This document shows, in pieces, positions 43,895 through 52,526 of a DNA stretch of 64,000 nt. The notes beneath the pieces are model-generated. The model was not told where the DNA came from. It ran no database searches and worked only from the letters and a program-made list of their open reading frames with translations. Position 1 is the stretch's first letter. Each line of letters begins with the position of its first letter. The DNA is from Flavisphingomonas formosensis (GTDB lineage: Bacteria; Pseudomonadota; Alphaproteobacteria; Sphingomonadales; Sphingomonadaceae), in the NCBI RefSeq assembly GCF_009755815.1, contig NZ_WRPK01000006.1, forward strand, positions 348,529 to 412,528. Reading direction: 5' to 3'. The position numbers were made by a program, and so were the translations under genes.

Positions 43895-45049
43895 TCAGCC
43901 GCACCGGAAACGGGCGAGCTTCGCCTCGTTCACCGCGATGCCGAGCCCGGGCGCGTCGAGCGGCAGCAGCGCGCCGTCCTTCACCGGGAAGGGCGCATCG
44001 ACGATGTCGTCCTCATAATAGCGACCGGCGATGCGATAGGGGTGGGTGCCGGCCGGTGCGCTGATCGGGATCACCGCGGGCAGCGTCACCGCCGGCATGG
44101 CGAGCGCGAAATGGACGTTGGCGGCATTGCCGATCGCGGATTCGATCGATCCGTTGACGTCGCAGGCGATGTGCCGCGCCTCGGCGATCGCGGCGACCTT
44201 CGCCGCGCCGACGAAGCCGCCGGCCTTCGCCAGATAGATGGAGATGCAGTCGGCGCCCCGCATCGCGACGAGATCGAGCGCGTCGTGAATGTCCCAGCAA
44301 CTCTCGTCGGCGACGATCGGCACGGAGGCGGCGGCGGTCACCTCGGCCATGGCGGCAAGGCCCGCGGCCGGCTGCTCGACCAGATCGACTCCGGCCTCGG
44401 CGAGCCGGCGCACGATCCGGATCGCGGCCTTGGGATGGCCATAGCCCTGATTGGCGTCGAGCCGCAGCAGCACGTCCGGGCCGAGCGAGCGGCGCAGCGC
44501 GGCAGTCAGGCGGATATCGCGCTCGGCATCGACGCCGCCCTTGATCTGCAGCGCGCGTGCGCCGTCGGCGACGGCGCCCTCGGCCTCGGCAAGCGCATCC
44601 TCCTCGCCCATCAGGCCGACCATGTGGGCGACGGGCACGCTGGCACGCACGGAGCCGCCGAGCAGCTTGTAGACCGGCAGGCCGGTAATCTTGCCCCAGG
44701 CATCGTGCAGCGCCATGTCGACCGCGCATTTGGCGTAGACATTGCCGATCGCCGCGCGGTCCATGATCGTTCGCGCATGGCGCACCTGGGTGGGATCCGT
44801 GCCGACGAGGGCGGGTGCGAACACCTCGTTGACCATCGCCGTCACCGTCGCCAGCGTCTCGCCGGCGTGGCGGCCGAAATCGCCGCCCCAGTCGGGCAGC
44901 GGCGTCGCTTCGCCATAGCCGACGATGCCGCTGTCGGTCGTCACCCGCACGAGCACGAAGCCGCCGAGATCGACCTGCAAGCCGGCCCATTTGAAATCGC
45001 GGCGCGGCGGCAGGCGGAAGGGAACGGCTTCGATGGAGGCGATGGTCAT
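43895..45049 (-). CDS. Mandelate racemase / muconate lactonising enzyme family protein
   Basis: 384 residues of the enolase superfamily. N-terminal capping domain to about 125 (GFVLVRVTTDSGIVGYGEA), then the barrel: the first lysine in LQIKGGVD, metal ligands Asp in LRLDANQGY, Glu in DLVEQPA and Asp in VADES, and the second lysine in IYLAKAGGF. This Lys/Lys arrangement is that of the muconate cycloisomerase/dipeptide epimerase/N-succinylamino-acid racemase subgroup. A racemase or epimerase of an N-acyl or hydantoin-derived amino acid would suit the hydantoinase neighbours. It heads the leftward operon, with an operator-like palindrome 57 bases upstream. Confidence 0.87.
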   Translation of the reverse strand: MTIASIEAVPFRLPPRRDFKWAGLQVDLGGFVLVRVTTDSGIVGYGEATPLPDWGGDFGRHAGETLATVTAMVNEVFAPALVGTDPTQVRHARTIMDRAAIGNVYAKCAVDMALHDAWGKITGLPVYKLLGGSVRASVPVAHMVGLMGEEDALAEAEGAVADGARALQIKGGVDAERDIRLTAALRRSLGPDVLLRLDANQGYGHPKAAIRIVRRLAEAGVDLVEQPAAGLAAMAEVTAAASVPIVADESCWDIHDALDLVAMRGADCISIYLAKAGGFVGAAKVAAIAEARHIACDVNGSIESAIGNAANVHFALAMPAVTLPAVIPISAPAGTHPYRIAGRYYEDDIVDAPFPVKDGALLPLDAPGLGIAVNEAKLARFRCG

Positions 45050-45105
45050 GAGCGATCCTGGGATTGATCGGCGCGATTCGTGGCCGCTCCGCAGGCTTTA
45101 GCAGA

Positions 45106-45124
45106 ATTTTCAGATACGAAAAAT
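45106..45124. promoter_or_regulatory. TTTTC-N6-GAAAA operator in front of the racemase/hydantoinase operon
   Basis: TTTTC (45107-45111) and GAAAA (45118-45122) flank AGATAC. A wider 8-bp inverted repeat AGAATTTT/AAAATTCT spans 45103-45127. The same half-sites and six-base spacing occur at 45824-45843 by the XRE-cupin gene start, pointing to that regulator as the binder. Confidence 0.6.
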
Positions 45125-45131
45125 TCTTTCA

Positions 45132-45776
45132 CTATTCTTCCGGTGCGGGACGCGCGCCCGGCTGCATGAATGGGGTGACGAGGCCACCGCGTTCGCCGGG
45201 ATCGTGGGAAACCGAGAGGATGCGCGCATCCACCTTGCCCCGCGACAGAAAGAGATGGCGCATGCTGCTGTCGAAATAGGCGCTTTCGCCGGCCTTCAGC
45301 TGGAAAGGCGCATAATGTTCGCTATGCACCTCGATCTCGCCGGACAGGACGTAGACGAATTCCTCGCCGCGATGCCGGCTCCAGTGATCGAATTCCTCAA
45401 CGCTGCGCGCGCGGATCACCATTTCGAGCGGAGTCATGCTCTTGCGCGAAATCTCGGTCGCATGGGCGCGGTAATCATATTGGCCGCTGGTGAAGCGCGC
45501 GCCTTCGCCGATCCTCGTGGTCGTCTTGCGGCCGGTGACCGGTGTCTTGCGGCCGGGGCGGACGAACTCCTCGATGCTGACCGCGAGACCGTCGCAGATC
45601 CGCTTGATGATATCGAAGGAAGGGGAAATCTGGCCATTCTCGATCTTCGAAAGATGCGCGATCGAAACGCCGGTACGAGCGCTGGCCGCCGCCAGCGTCA
45701 GCCCCTGCTCGCGCCGGATCTCGCGCAGATGCCGCCCGATATCCTCGGATGGCTTCGCATCCTCGTTGCTCACCAT
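45132..45776 (-). CDS. XRE regulator with C-terminal cupin domain
   Basis: 214 residues. HTH at about 14-70 (LREIRREQGLTLAAASARTG, then VSIAHLSKIENGQISPS), then a cupin domain at about 110-195 (HRGEEFVYVLSGEIEVHSEH and LKAGESAYFDSSMRHLF with metal-binding His/Glu). This is the PuuR/YdcN class, which senses small amines, amino acids or acids through the cupin. It lies directly upstream of the leftward racemase operon and opposite the MBL-fold gene, with identical operator-like sites at both places. The frame stays open far upstream, but the ATG at 45776 has GGAAG behind it and gives the standard N-terminus. Confidence 0.88.
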   Translation of the reverse strand: MVSNEDAKPSEDIGRHLREIRREQGLTLAAASARTGVSIAHLSKIENGQISPSFDIIKRICDGLAVSIEEFVRPGRKTPVTGRKTTTRIGEGARFTSGQYDYRAHATEISRKSMTPLEMVIRARSVEEFDHWSRHRGEEFVYVLSGEIEVHSEHYAPFQLKAGESAYFDSSMRHLFLSRGKVDARILSVSHDPGERGGLVTPFMQPGARPAPEE

Positions 45777-45823
45777 TTTCGCCTTGTCTTCCTGCGGGAA
45801 GATCGACGATGAACCGGGCGACG

Positions 45824-45843
45824 ATTTTTCCAAAGTGAAAAAT
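45824..45843. promoter_or_regulatory. TTTTC-N6-GAAAA operator between XRE-cupin and MBL-fold genes
   Basis: ATTTTTC and GAAAAAT are perfect 7-bp arms around CAAAGT. The site is 48 bases upstream of the regulator start and 12 bases upstream of the MBL-fold start, where it would block or activate both divergent promoters. It matches the site at 45106-45124. Confidence 0.65.
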
Positions 45844-45854
45844 GAGGACGGGCA

Positions 45855-46661
45855 ATGGGCGAAGGCAAGGCGGGCAGGAGCGGCGGGACGGCCGTGCGAC
45901 GGCTCCATGTGCTTCTGTGCGGCTATGAGATATTGCCCAAGACGGTATCCACCCGTGATCGGGGTGGCCGTTTCATCCTGGCCGAGCCGGTCTGTGCCTA
46001 TCTGCTGGATACCGACAGGGGCTGGGTGCTGCTCGATACCGGGGTGGATCCCGGCTATTCCAATGATCCGCTCCTGCGGGAAACTCTTTTCCTCGCGAAC
46101 GGCTGGTCGCCGCCGGTGGTGCGGCCGGCGCATCTGCTCGAGGCGCAGCTGGAAACGATCGGAGTGACCTGCACCGATATCGGCCATGTCATCCTTTCGC
46201 ATCTTCATTACGATCATTGCGCCGGCCTCGCCCGCTTCGCGCATGCCCGCATCTCGATCCAGCGCAGCGAATATGCCTGGGGCTTCGGCGGCGCGCCGGG
46301 GGCGGGTTATCTGCTGCGCGACTATGGCGCGCCGAGGCTGGACTGGGATCTGCACGACGGGGATTGGGAGGCGATGCCGGGCCTCGCCCTGCTCGACACG
46401 CGTGGGCACACCGCCGGGCATCAGTCGGCGATGATCGACTTGCCGAGCGGAAAGGCCATCCTGCTGCCGTTCGACGCGGGCGATCTTGCCGAGAATTTCG
46501 AGACGGAGGTGCTTCCCGGCGAATGTCATGACGAGGCTGCAGCGCTGGCGGCGATCCGCCGGCTCAACGCGCTTCGCACCGAGCATGACGCCGAAATGCT
46601 GCTGTTCCATGATCCCGTCGCGATCCAGGCGATGCGCCTCGCGCCCGATTGCTACGACTGA
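45855..46661 (+). CDS. MBL-fold N-acyl homoserine lactonase family protein
   Basis: 268 residues of the metallo-beta-lactamase fold. The metal motif HLHYDH falls at His116, His118, Asp120, His121; a further His in DTRGHTAGHQS and a C-terminal LLFHDP complete the dinuclear site. It resembles AttM/AiiB-type lactonases, which open acyl-homoserine lactone or other lactone rings. Next to a hydantoinase operon and under the same predicted operator, ring opening of a pathway lactone is as likely as quorum quenching. GAGGA lies upstream of the start. Confidence 0.82.
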   Translation: MGEGKAGRSGGTAVRRLHVLLCGYEILPKTVSTRDRGGRFILAEPVCAYLLDTDRGWVLLDTGVDPGYSNDPLLRETLFLANGWSPPVVRPAHLLEAQLETIGVTCTDIGHVILSHLHYDHCAGLARFAHARISIQRSEYAWGFGGAPGAGYLLRDYGAPRLDWDLHDGDWEAMPGLALLDTRGHTAGHQSAMIDLPSGKAILLPFDAGDLAENFETEVLPGECHDEAAALAAIRRLNALRTEHDAEMLLFHDPVAIQAMRLAPDCYD

Positions 46662-46717
46662 CACGCGCGGCGGCTCTCCCCGGCGGACGGCCTGCCGCTC
46701 GTGGGCGAGGCGCAACC

Positions 46718-47743
46718 TCAAGCCGGCTTCGCATCCTTGTCCTCGAACGGGATGTAGACCGAGGATTTGTAGAAGCGCGAGAGCAGTGCGGCGACGTGCA
46801 CCGGCGGGAAATTGGCCTGGCCGTCGCGTTCTACCAGTTCCGGCAGGGGTTCGACCACGACGTCCTGGTCGGCATTCCAGAAGAAGGGGATGGAGAAGCG
46901 TTCCTGCGCGGAGGTGTTGCGCACCCGGTGCAGCGTCGACTTGTAGCGTCCGTTGGACCACCACATCATCATGTTGCCGATATTGACCGTGTAGGCGCCG
47001 GGCACCGGCGGAGCCGCCAGCCAGCGGCCGTCCACCGTCTTGAGTTCCAGTCCGCCGATCTCGCCCTGGGCGAGGATGACGACCGGGCCCTCATCGGCAT
47101 GAGCGGACAGATTCTTGATCTCGTTGCCGGCGCCCTCTGGAAGCGGCGGATAATACATCAGGCTGATCTGCGAGACCGATTTCTGGAAATAGCGGTCGAA
47201 CCGGTCCTCGGGCAGGCCCAGGCCCAGCGCGAAGGCATGGAGCAACTCGGCGGACAACCGCGCCATCGCATCATAATAAGTCATGCAGTCACGATCGAAC
47301 CCGTCGACCTGCGGCGGCCAGCGATTGGGCTGGAAGAAGACATTGCCTGTCTTCAGATCGGGATCGTCCGGATCGAATTCGCGCTGGATCCGATATTGTT
47401 CGAACACGCGGCTGTTGGCGTCGAGCTTCTCCGGATTGCCCGAGTAGATCCAACCGCGATTCCATTCGTCGGTGACGCGGACCTTCTCCTTTTCTGCCAT
47501 CGGAAGATGGAAGAATTCGGCAGACCGGTCAAACACGGCGCCCCGCAACTCGGGCGGGACGCCATGGCCGGTCAGGTAGAAAAAGCCGATCGTCTCGCAG
47601 GCGCGCGCAATCTGCTCGGCGACTGCCTGGCGTTCGGACGCGCCGCCGTTCAAAAAAGGGGCGAAATCGATGAGCGGCACTTCCGAAACCGCGATCGCTT
47701 CGGCGATCTGCCGATCGTCATCCTTGACCTGATCCGTTACCAT
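46718..47743 (-). CDS. Isopenicillin-N-synthase-like 2-oxoglutarate/Fe(II) oxygenase
   Basis: 341 residues. N-terminal DIOX_N domain (VPLIDFAPFLNGG, GFFYLTGHGVPPEL) and a C-terminal 2OG-Fe(II) domain with His-x-Asp in SAHADEGPVVIL, the distal His in STLHRVRN and the cosubstrate Arg in RFSIPFFWNAD. The ATG at 47743 was chosen over a GTG 51 bases upstream because GGGAAAG precedes it. The family hydroxylates or cyclises small molecules, including amino acids and peptides. It is convergent with the MBL-fold gene and divergent from diaminopropionate ammonia-lyase. Substrate unknown. Confidence 0.85.
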   Translation of the reverse strand: MVTDQVKDDDRQIAEAIAVSEVPLIDFAPFLNGGASERQAVAEQIARACETIGFFYLTGHGVPPELRGAVFDRSAEFFHLPMAEKEKVRVTDEWNRGWIYSGNPEKLDANSRVFEQYRIQREFDPDDPDLKTGNVFFQPNRWPPQVDGFDRDCMTYYDAMARLSAELLHAFALGLGLPEDRFDRYFQKSVSQISLMYYPPLPEGAGNEIKNLSAHADEGPVVILAQGEIGGLELKTVDGRWLAAPPVPGAYTVNIGNMMMWWSNGRYKSTLHRVRNTSAQERFSIPFFWNADQDVVVEPLPELVERDGQANFPPVHVAALLSRFYKSSVYIPFEDKDAKPA

Positions 47744-47884
47744 GAAGCTTTCCCGCACTATCTCCAGGACGGTGGTGGCAGGCCGGGACGGCACAGGGTA
47801 ATGCTATTCCCGATCTGCGGCCTTGCGCGATCGGCAACACCCAGAGCCGAACAGCTCGAATGATCGCAGAGCCTCTGTTCAACT

Positions 47885-47899
47885 ATATGATAAACATAT
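47885..47899. promoter_or_regulatory. AT-rich inverted repeat in a divergent promoter region
   Basis: ATATG-ATAAA-CATAT, perfect 5-bp arms, lies between the 2OG oxygenase and the diaminopropionate ammonia-lyase gene, about 93 bases before the latter. It may be part of promoter or operator DNA. Confidence 0.35.
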
Positions 47900-47991
47900 G
47901 AAATAATATCCGAACGAGTATTCGGATCCGCCCCTGCTGGGCGAAGGGGCGAAGTGGACGCCGAAGCGGCTCTGCCACTAGGGATAGGATC

Positions 47992-49170
47992 ATGATCGCC
48001 AATCCCAATGTCGACCGCACCGCCCCTTATGCCGATGGACGTCGCGAGACGATCCTGAGCGGCTCCGCCTTCGAAATTGCCAGGCGCGAGATACGATCCT
48101 GGCCCGGCTTTGCCGAAACGGCGCTTCGAAGCCTGCCGACGCTCGCGGCCGAGACCGGCGTCGGTGCCCTCTATTATAAGGACGAGGGCAGCCGTTTCGG
48201 CCTTGGCAGCTTCAAGGCGCTCGGCGGCGCCTATGCCGTGCTGCGCCTGCTGCAGAAGATCGTCGGGAAGGCGACCGGCGAGACACCCGGTTCGGCGGAT
48301 TTCATGGCGGGAAGCCATGCCGATCTGCGCGCGGGCGTGACCGTCACCTGCGCCACCGACGGCAATCATGGCCGCTCGGTTGCCTGGGGCGCGCAGAATT
48401 TCGGCTGCCGCTGCGTCATCTATGTGCACGAAACGGTGAGCCAGGGCCGGGTCGACGCGATCGCGCGCTTCGGTGCGGAGGTCCGGCGGGTGGCGGGCAA
48501 TTATGACGATGCCGTGCGCCGCGCCTCCGCCGATGCTGCTGCTCACGGCTGGCACGTCCTCTCCGACACCTCCTACGAGGGTTATGTCGATGTTCCGCGC
48601 GACGTGATGCAGGGTTATGCGCTGATGGTGGACGAGGCGCTGGCCGCGATGCCGGCGCCGCCCAGCCACGTCTTCGTCCAGGGCGGCGTAGGCGGCCTTG
48701 CTGCAGCGGTCTGCGCGACCCTCTGGGAGCGGTTCGGCGCTGCCCGTCCCATCTGTGTAGTGGTGGAGCCGGACGCGGCGGACTGCCTTTGCCGCAGTGC
48801 CGCGGCAGGACATCCGGTCGCCGTCGAGGGCGCGCTGGATACGATCATGGCGGGGCTCGCATGCGGCGAGGTTTCGCTGCTCGCCTGGGACATATTGTCT
48901 CCCGGAGCGGACGCATTCATGGCGATTCCGGATGATGCGGCGGCGCAGGCGATGCGGCTGCTGGCCGACACGGTGCCGCCCGTCATCGCCGGTGAATCCG
49001 CGGTCGCGGGTCTCGCCGGCCTGCGCGCGCTTCGGGACGACGCCGAGGCCAGGCGTCTGCTCGGGCTCGGCGATGACAGCGTCGTGCTGCTGTTCGGCAC
49101 CGAGGGCGCCACCGATCCCGACGTCTACCGCGCGATCGTCGGCCGATCGGCCGAGGCGCTGCTCGCGTGA
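47992..49170 (+). CDS. dpaL: Diaminopropionate ammonia-lyase-like PLP enzyme
   Basis: 392 residues, fold-type II PLP enzyme. The PLP lysine is in GLGSFKALGGAYA (about residue 77). CATDGNHGRSVAWGA and the Gly-rich phosphate loop FVQGGVGGLAAAV follow, and LLFGTEGATD near the end. The overall pattern matches YgeX/DpaL, which breaks 2,3-diaminopropionate to pyruvate and two ammonia. A threonine-dehydratase-like specificity is the main alternative. Its stop overlaps the next start by four bases, coupling it to an M20 deacylase, as is common for YgeX-YgeY pairs. Confidence 0.87.
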   Translation: MIANPNVDRTAPYADGRRETILSGSAFEIARREIRSWPGFAETALRSLPTLAAETGVGALYYKDEGSRFGLGSFKALGGAYAVLRLLQKIVGKATGETPGSADFMAGSHADLRAGVTVTCATDGNHGRSVAWGAQNFGCRCVIYVHETVSQGRVDAIARFGAEVRRVAGNYDDAVRRASADAAAHGWHVLSDTSYEGYVDVPRDVMQGYALMVDEALAAMPAPPSHVFVQGGVGGLAAAVCATLWERFGAARPICVVVEPDAADCLCRSAAAGHPVAVEGALDTIMAGLACGEVSLLAWDILSPGADAFMAIPDDAAAQAMRLLADTVPPVIAGESAVAGLAGLRALRDDAEARRLLGLGDDSVVLLFGTEGATDPDVYRAIVGRSAEALLA

Positions 49171-50372
49171 AACTCGCCGACACGATCGATACCGAGATCG
49201 AGGCGGCGCGCGAGCCGCTCTTTGGCTTATGTGCCCGGCTCGTGGCGGCGGAGAGCGTGAGCCCGCCGGGCCTCACGGCGGGCGTCGCGGCGATTGTCCG
49301 GGACTGGCTGGCGGAGGCCGGCGTCGCGGTGGAAACGGTCGCCGCCGACGTAACGGCGCCCAACATCGTCGGCAGCGTCGTCGGCGCCGGTGCCGGTCGG
49401 CATGTGGTCTTCAACGCCCACATGGATACGATGGAGGCTGGCGATCTTGCGCGCTGGACGGTGCCGCCCCTGACGCTCACGCGTCGGGACGGGCGCGCTT
49501 ATGGTCTCGGCATGGGCAATATGAAGGGCGCATTGGCCGCGATGTGCCTCGCCACGGTGCTGCTCCACCGCCATCGCGACGCGCTGTCCGGCCGGCTCAG
49601 TCTCACCGCCGTGTCGGACGAGGTGATGTTCGGCGATCGCGGCACGGTCTACCTGCTCGCCCAGCGGCCGGACCTGGCGGGCGACTATCTGATCAGCGGC
49701 GAAGGACCGGGCTTCATGGAACTGGCCGTCGCGGAAAAGGGGCTGTTGTGGCTCGATGCGGAGACGAGCGGCGAGGGGGGGCATTCGTCGGGCGCTCTTG
49801 CCGGCTGTACGGCGACGATGCGCCTCGCTGCCTTCCTTGCCGCGCTCGACGGGCTGAACGAGGTCTTCGCGATGGTGCCGCCGGAGCTCGAGGGAGTGAG
49901 TGGTGGCGAAGGAGAGGTCGGCCTGCGTCTCTCGCTCAATGCCGGCACGCTGAATGCGGGCACGGTGCGCAGCCAGATCGCGACCCGCGCCACGGCGCAG
50001 ATCGATATCCGCCTGCCACCCGGTATCGCCGCCGATGAGGCGGAGGGACGCGTGCGTGCCCATATCCCCGACGGCCTGCCCGTCACCCTCGCTCGCGTGA
50101 AGGCGTGGGATGCCAATTGGACCAGCCTCGATCATCCGCTGACGCGGGCCGTCGCCGCGGCGGCGGAACAGGTGCGCGGCGTCGCGCCGCGTCCGGTCGT
50201 TAGGCTTCCCGGAAGCGACGCGCGGCGCTGGCGCGACCTGGGCGTGCCGTCGCTCTGCTTCGGGCCGCAGCCGACGCTTTCGGCAGGGATCGACGATTTC
50301 GCCTATGAGCAGGACGTGGTGGATTGTGCGAAAATCTACGCCCGGTCGGCGATCGCGCTCATGGCCGGCTGA
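49167..50372 (+). CDS. M20 family deacylase (ArgE/DapE/YgeY type)
   Basis: 401 residues. Metal-binding motifs: FNAHMDTMEAGD with the first His and Asp, the bridging Asp region GLGMGNMKGALAAM, and the catalytic Glu in TAVSDEVMFGDRG, where the usual Glu-Glu pair is altered to Glu-Val. A dimerisation domain occupies about 185-300. With DpaL directly upstream, it probably removes an acyl group from a diamino acid or peptide precursor. It converges with the solute-binding protein gene and overlaps its end by 14 bases. Confidence 0.85.
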   Translation: MKLADTIDTEIEAAREPLFGLCARLVAAESVSPPGLTAGVAAIVRDWLAEAGVAVETVAADVTAPNIVGSVVGAGAGRHVVFNAHMDTMEAGDLARWTVPPLTLTRRDGRAYGLGMGNMKGALAAMCLATVLLHRHRDALSGRLSLTAVSDEVMFGDRGTVYLLAQRPDLAGDYLISGEGPGFMELAVAEKGLLWLDAETSGEGGHSSGALAGCTATMRLAAFLAALDGLNEVFAMVPPELEGVSGGEGEVGLRLSLNAGTLNAGTVRSQIATRATAQIDIRLPPGIAADEAEGRVRAHIPDGLPVTLARVKAWDANWTSLDHPLTRAVAAAAEQVRGVAPRPVVRLPGSDARRWRDLGVPSLCFGPQPTLSAGIDDFAYEQDVVDCAKIYARSAIALMAG

Positions 50373-51447
50373 CGGGCCGGTGCGCGGCCTCGACGACCGC
50401 GCTGGTGACGAAACGGCCAGGATCGATCGGCGTGCCGCGCGGGATGTCGCCCGAGTCATAGGCGAGGCGGATGGCGTGCTCGAACGGCTCCGGCTGCACC
50501 CAGAGGAGCCCCCGCGTCGTGCCGTCGCCGTTCACGACATAGTCGCGCATCAGCTTTGCCTCGGCGGTCTGCCGCGCGAGGTCGGTGCCCGGCGCGGCAT
50601 ATTTGTCGCAGACGATCCGCGCGGTCTCGACCGGATGGGCGTTCATCCAGCTCCAGCCGCCGATAAGGGCGCGGACATAGCGGACGAACAGATCGAAATC
50701 CGCCTCCAGCCGATCGCGCCGGGCAAACAGCAGCTCGCCATAGCCGGGCGCGCCGATATCGGAAAAATGCAGGAAGTGGCCGCCGACGCCTGCCTGGTCG
50801 AGTGCGGGCTTCAGCCGGGTGGCCCAATCATAATAGCCGTCCACCTGTCCCGCCATCAGGATGCTGGGATCGGTGCCGCCGGGTACGAAGCGGACCCGGT
50901 CGGGGTCGAGGCCTTGCCGCCGCATCAGCGCGGATAGCTGTCCGCGCACCGAATTGGGCAGACAAATCGTCTTGCCCACCATGTCGGCAAGGCTGGTGAT
51001 CGGATTGCGCGCGAGGCTGGCGATGCAGGAGGGATCTCGCTGCAATATGGCGGCAAAGGCGATCAGCGGCTGCTTCTGAAGCTGCGAATTGATCATGCCG
51101 ATCACGTTGCTTTCGCTGATCAGGCTGCTGCCGCTGGCGACCAGCGTGCGATAGTCGGTGCTGACGCCGCCCGCGGCAAGGGTGACGTCCAGCCCCTCGC
51201 GCCGGAAATAACCCTGTTCCTCCGCCATGAAATCGCCGCCGAACTGCACGCCCTTGAGCCAGCCGAGCTGGTGGCTGACCGGCCGTCCGGCGTGAAGGCG
51301 TTCGCGCGCCCGCATGTCCATCGCCGCGCGCGTCCAGAGCGTGGCGACACCGCCGGCGGTCGCGGTCGCAAGGCCGGCAAGGCCGATCCGGCGGAGCGTT
51401 TCGCGGCGGGTGAGCACGGCGGCGGCGGGGCTGGCGAGGGTGGACAT
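50359..51447 (-). CDS. ABC transporter substrate-binding protein (NMT1/SsuA type), orphan
   Basis: 362 residues. A twin-arginine-like signal (TRRETLRRIGLAGLATA) precedes the periplasmic domain: LGWLKGVQFGGDFMAEEQGY, GKTICLPNSVRGQLSALM and VDGYYDWATRLKP are typical of nitrate/taurine/thiamine-precursor binding proteins. No permease or ATPase gene is nearby, so it either serves transporters elsewhere or has lost its system. It is divergent from an IclR regulator that may control it. Confidence 0.8.
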   Translation of the reverse strand: MSTLASPAAAVLTRRETLRRIGLAGLATATAGGVATLWTRAAMDMRARERLHAGRPVSHQLGWLKGVQFGGDFMAEEQGYFRREGLDVTLAAGGVSTDYRTLVASGSSLISESNVIGMINSQLQKQPLIAFAAILQRDPSCIASLARNPITSLADMVGKTICLPNSVRGQLSALMRRQGLDPDRVRFVPGGTDPSILMAGQVDGYYDWATRLKPALDQAGVGGHFLHFSDIGAPGYGELLFARRDRLEADFDLFVRYVRALIGGWSWMNAHPVETARIVCDKYAAPGTDLARQTAEAKLMRDYVVNGDGTTRGLLWVQPEPFEHAIRLAYDSGDIPRGTPIDPGRFVTSAVVEAAHRPVSRP

Positions 51448-51661
51448 AGGCAGGGACGACGCTAACCCGGCCGCTGCAGATCGGGAGGTGCTAAACCCGC
51501 GCGGCTTCGTTGCGAAATCGGCTACGCCGGGATGCCATTGAGCGCCACGACAGTCGCGCTACTCTCCGCTGCCGCTCCGTGCGGCCGGACGGAAGGAAGC
51601 GCGATGGGAACAGGCGATCGGACGGGCATGCGCGGCGGCGCGAGCGGGACGGCCTGAGCCT

Positions 51662-52462
51662 ATGCCGGCACTGCGCGACGAAGATGCCGCAGCCCGTGCG
51701 CTGAATCCGGTCGGCAAGGATTTCTCCGAAGCGCTGGCGCGCGGGCTGCGCATCCTGCGCGCCTTCAACGCCACGTCCCGCACGCTCTCGCTCAGCGATA
51801 TCGCTCGCCTGGTCGATCTGCCGCGTGCGACGGTGCGCCGTACGCTGCTGACGCTCATTCATCTGGGCTATGTCGAGGCCAGCGGCCGGCTGTTCAGCTT
51901 GACCCCCGACGTGCTGACCCTGGCCGGTGCCTATCTCGAATCGAGCACTGCCAGCTCGATCCTGCAGCCGGCCTGCGAGCGGTTGTCGGCCGAACATGGC
52001 GAGACTTTCTCGATGGCGGTGATGCATGGAAGCGACGCGGTGATGGTTGCCTACGCCCGCCCGCGCAGCATGTACATGCTGGGCGGCGGCATCGGCCTGC
52101 GGATCCCGGCTCATTGCACTGCAGTCGGCCGCGTCATGCTTTCCTCCCTGGCCGAGGCGGCACGCACGGCATTTCTCGAAGAAGCGCCGATCGAAGCCCT
52201 CACGTCGCGCACGATAACCGACCGGGGGCGGCTGCTGGCGCTGATGGCCGAGATCGCCGCCCAGGGCTTCGCCATCGTCGAGGACGAGGCGGAGCTCGGC
52301 TTCCGCTCGCTCGCCGTTCCGGTCTGGCGCCGCGACGGACGGGTCGGGTTTGCGATCAACGTCGGCATGGCTTCGATGAGCATGCCGATGGAAACCGCGC
52401 GCGAACGGTTCCTGCCGGTTTTGCGAGCCGAAGCGGACCGGCTTGGTCGCTTGCTGATCTGA
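51662..52462 (+). CDS. IclR family transcriptional regulator (PcaR/PobR-like)
   Basis: 266 residues. Winged HTH at about 25-85 (LRILRAFNATSRTLSLSDIA, then LPRATVRRTLLTLIHLGYVE) and an IclR effector domain (about 95-260) with GLRIPAHCTAVGRVML and GFAIVEDEAELGFRSLAVP. The opening GKDFSEALARGLRIL is seen in aromatic-acid regulators of the PcaR/PobR/CatR group. Its target is unclear: it lies between the orphan binding protein (divergent) and the DgoA gene (convergent). It is probably not the galactonate regulator, since a GntR gene sits inside that cluster. Confidence 0.87.
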   Translation: MPALRDEDAAARALNPVGKDFSEALARGLRILRAFNATSRTLSLSDIARLVDLPRATVRRTLLTLIHLGYVEASGRLFSLTPDVLTLAGAYLESSTASSILQPACERLSAEHGETFSMAVMHGSDAVMVAYARPRSMYMLGGGIGLRIPAHCTAVGRVMLSSLAEAARTAFLEEAPIEALTSRTITDRGRLLALMAEIAAQGFAIVEDEAELGFRSLAVPVWRRDGRVGFAINVGMASMSMPMETARERFLPVLRAEADRLGRLLI

Positions 52463-52526
52463 AGCGATTTCAAAGCAGACTCGCCCCGCTGGTTCGGGAC
52501 TTGCGGCTGAGAGCAGCGCTCATGCG

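Noticed and set aside
45132..46964. 610-codon minus-strand frame as a fusion of the XRE-cupin regulator with an upstream domain
   Set aside because: The upstream 395 codons are antisense to the MBL-fold gene; the regulator has its own ATG and ribosome-binding site at 45776.
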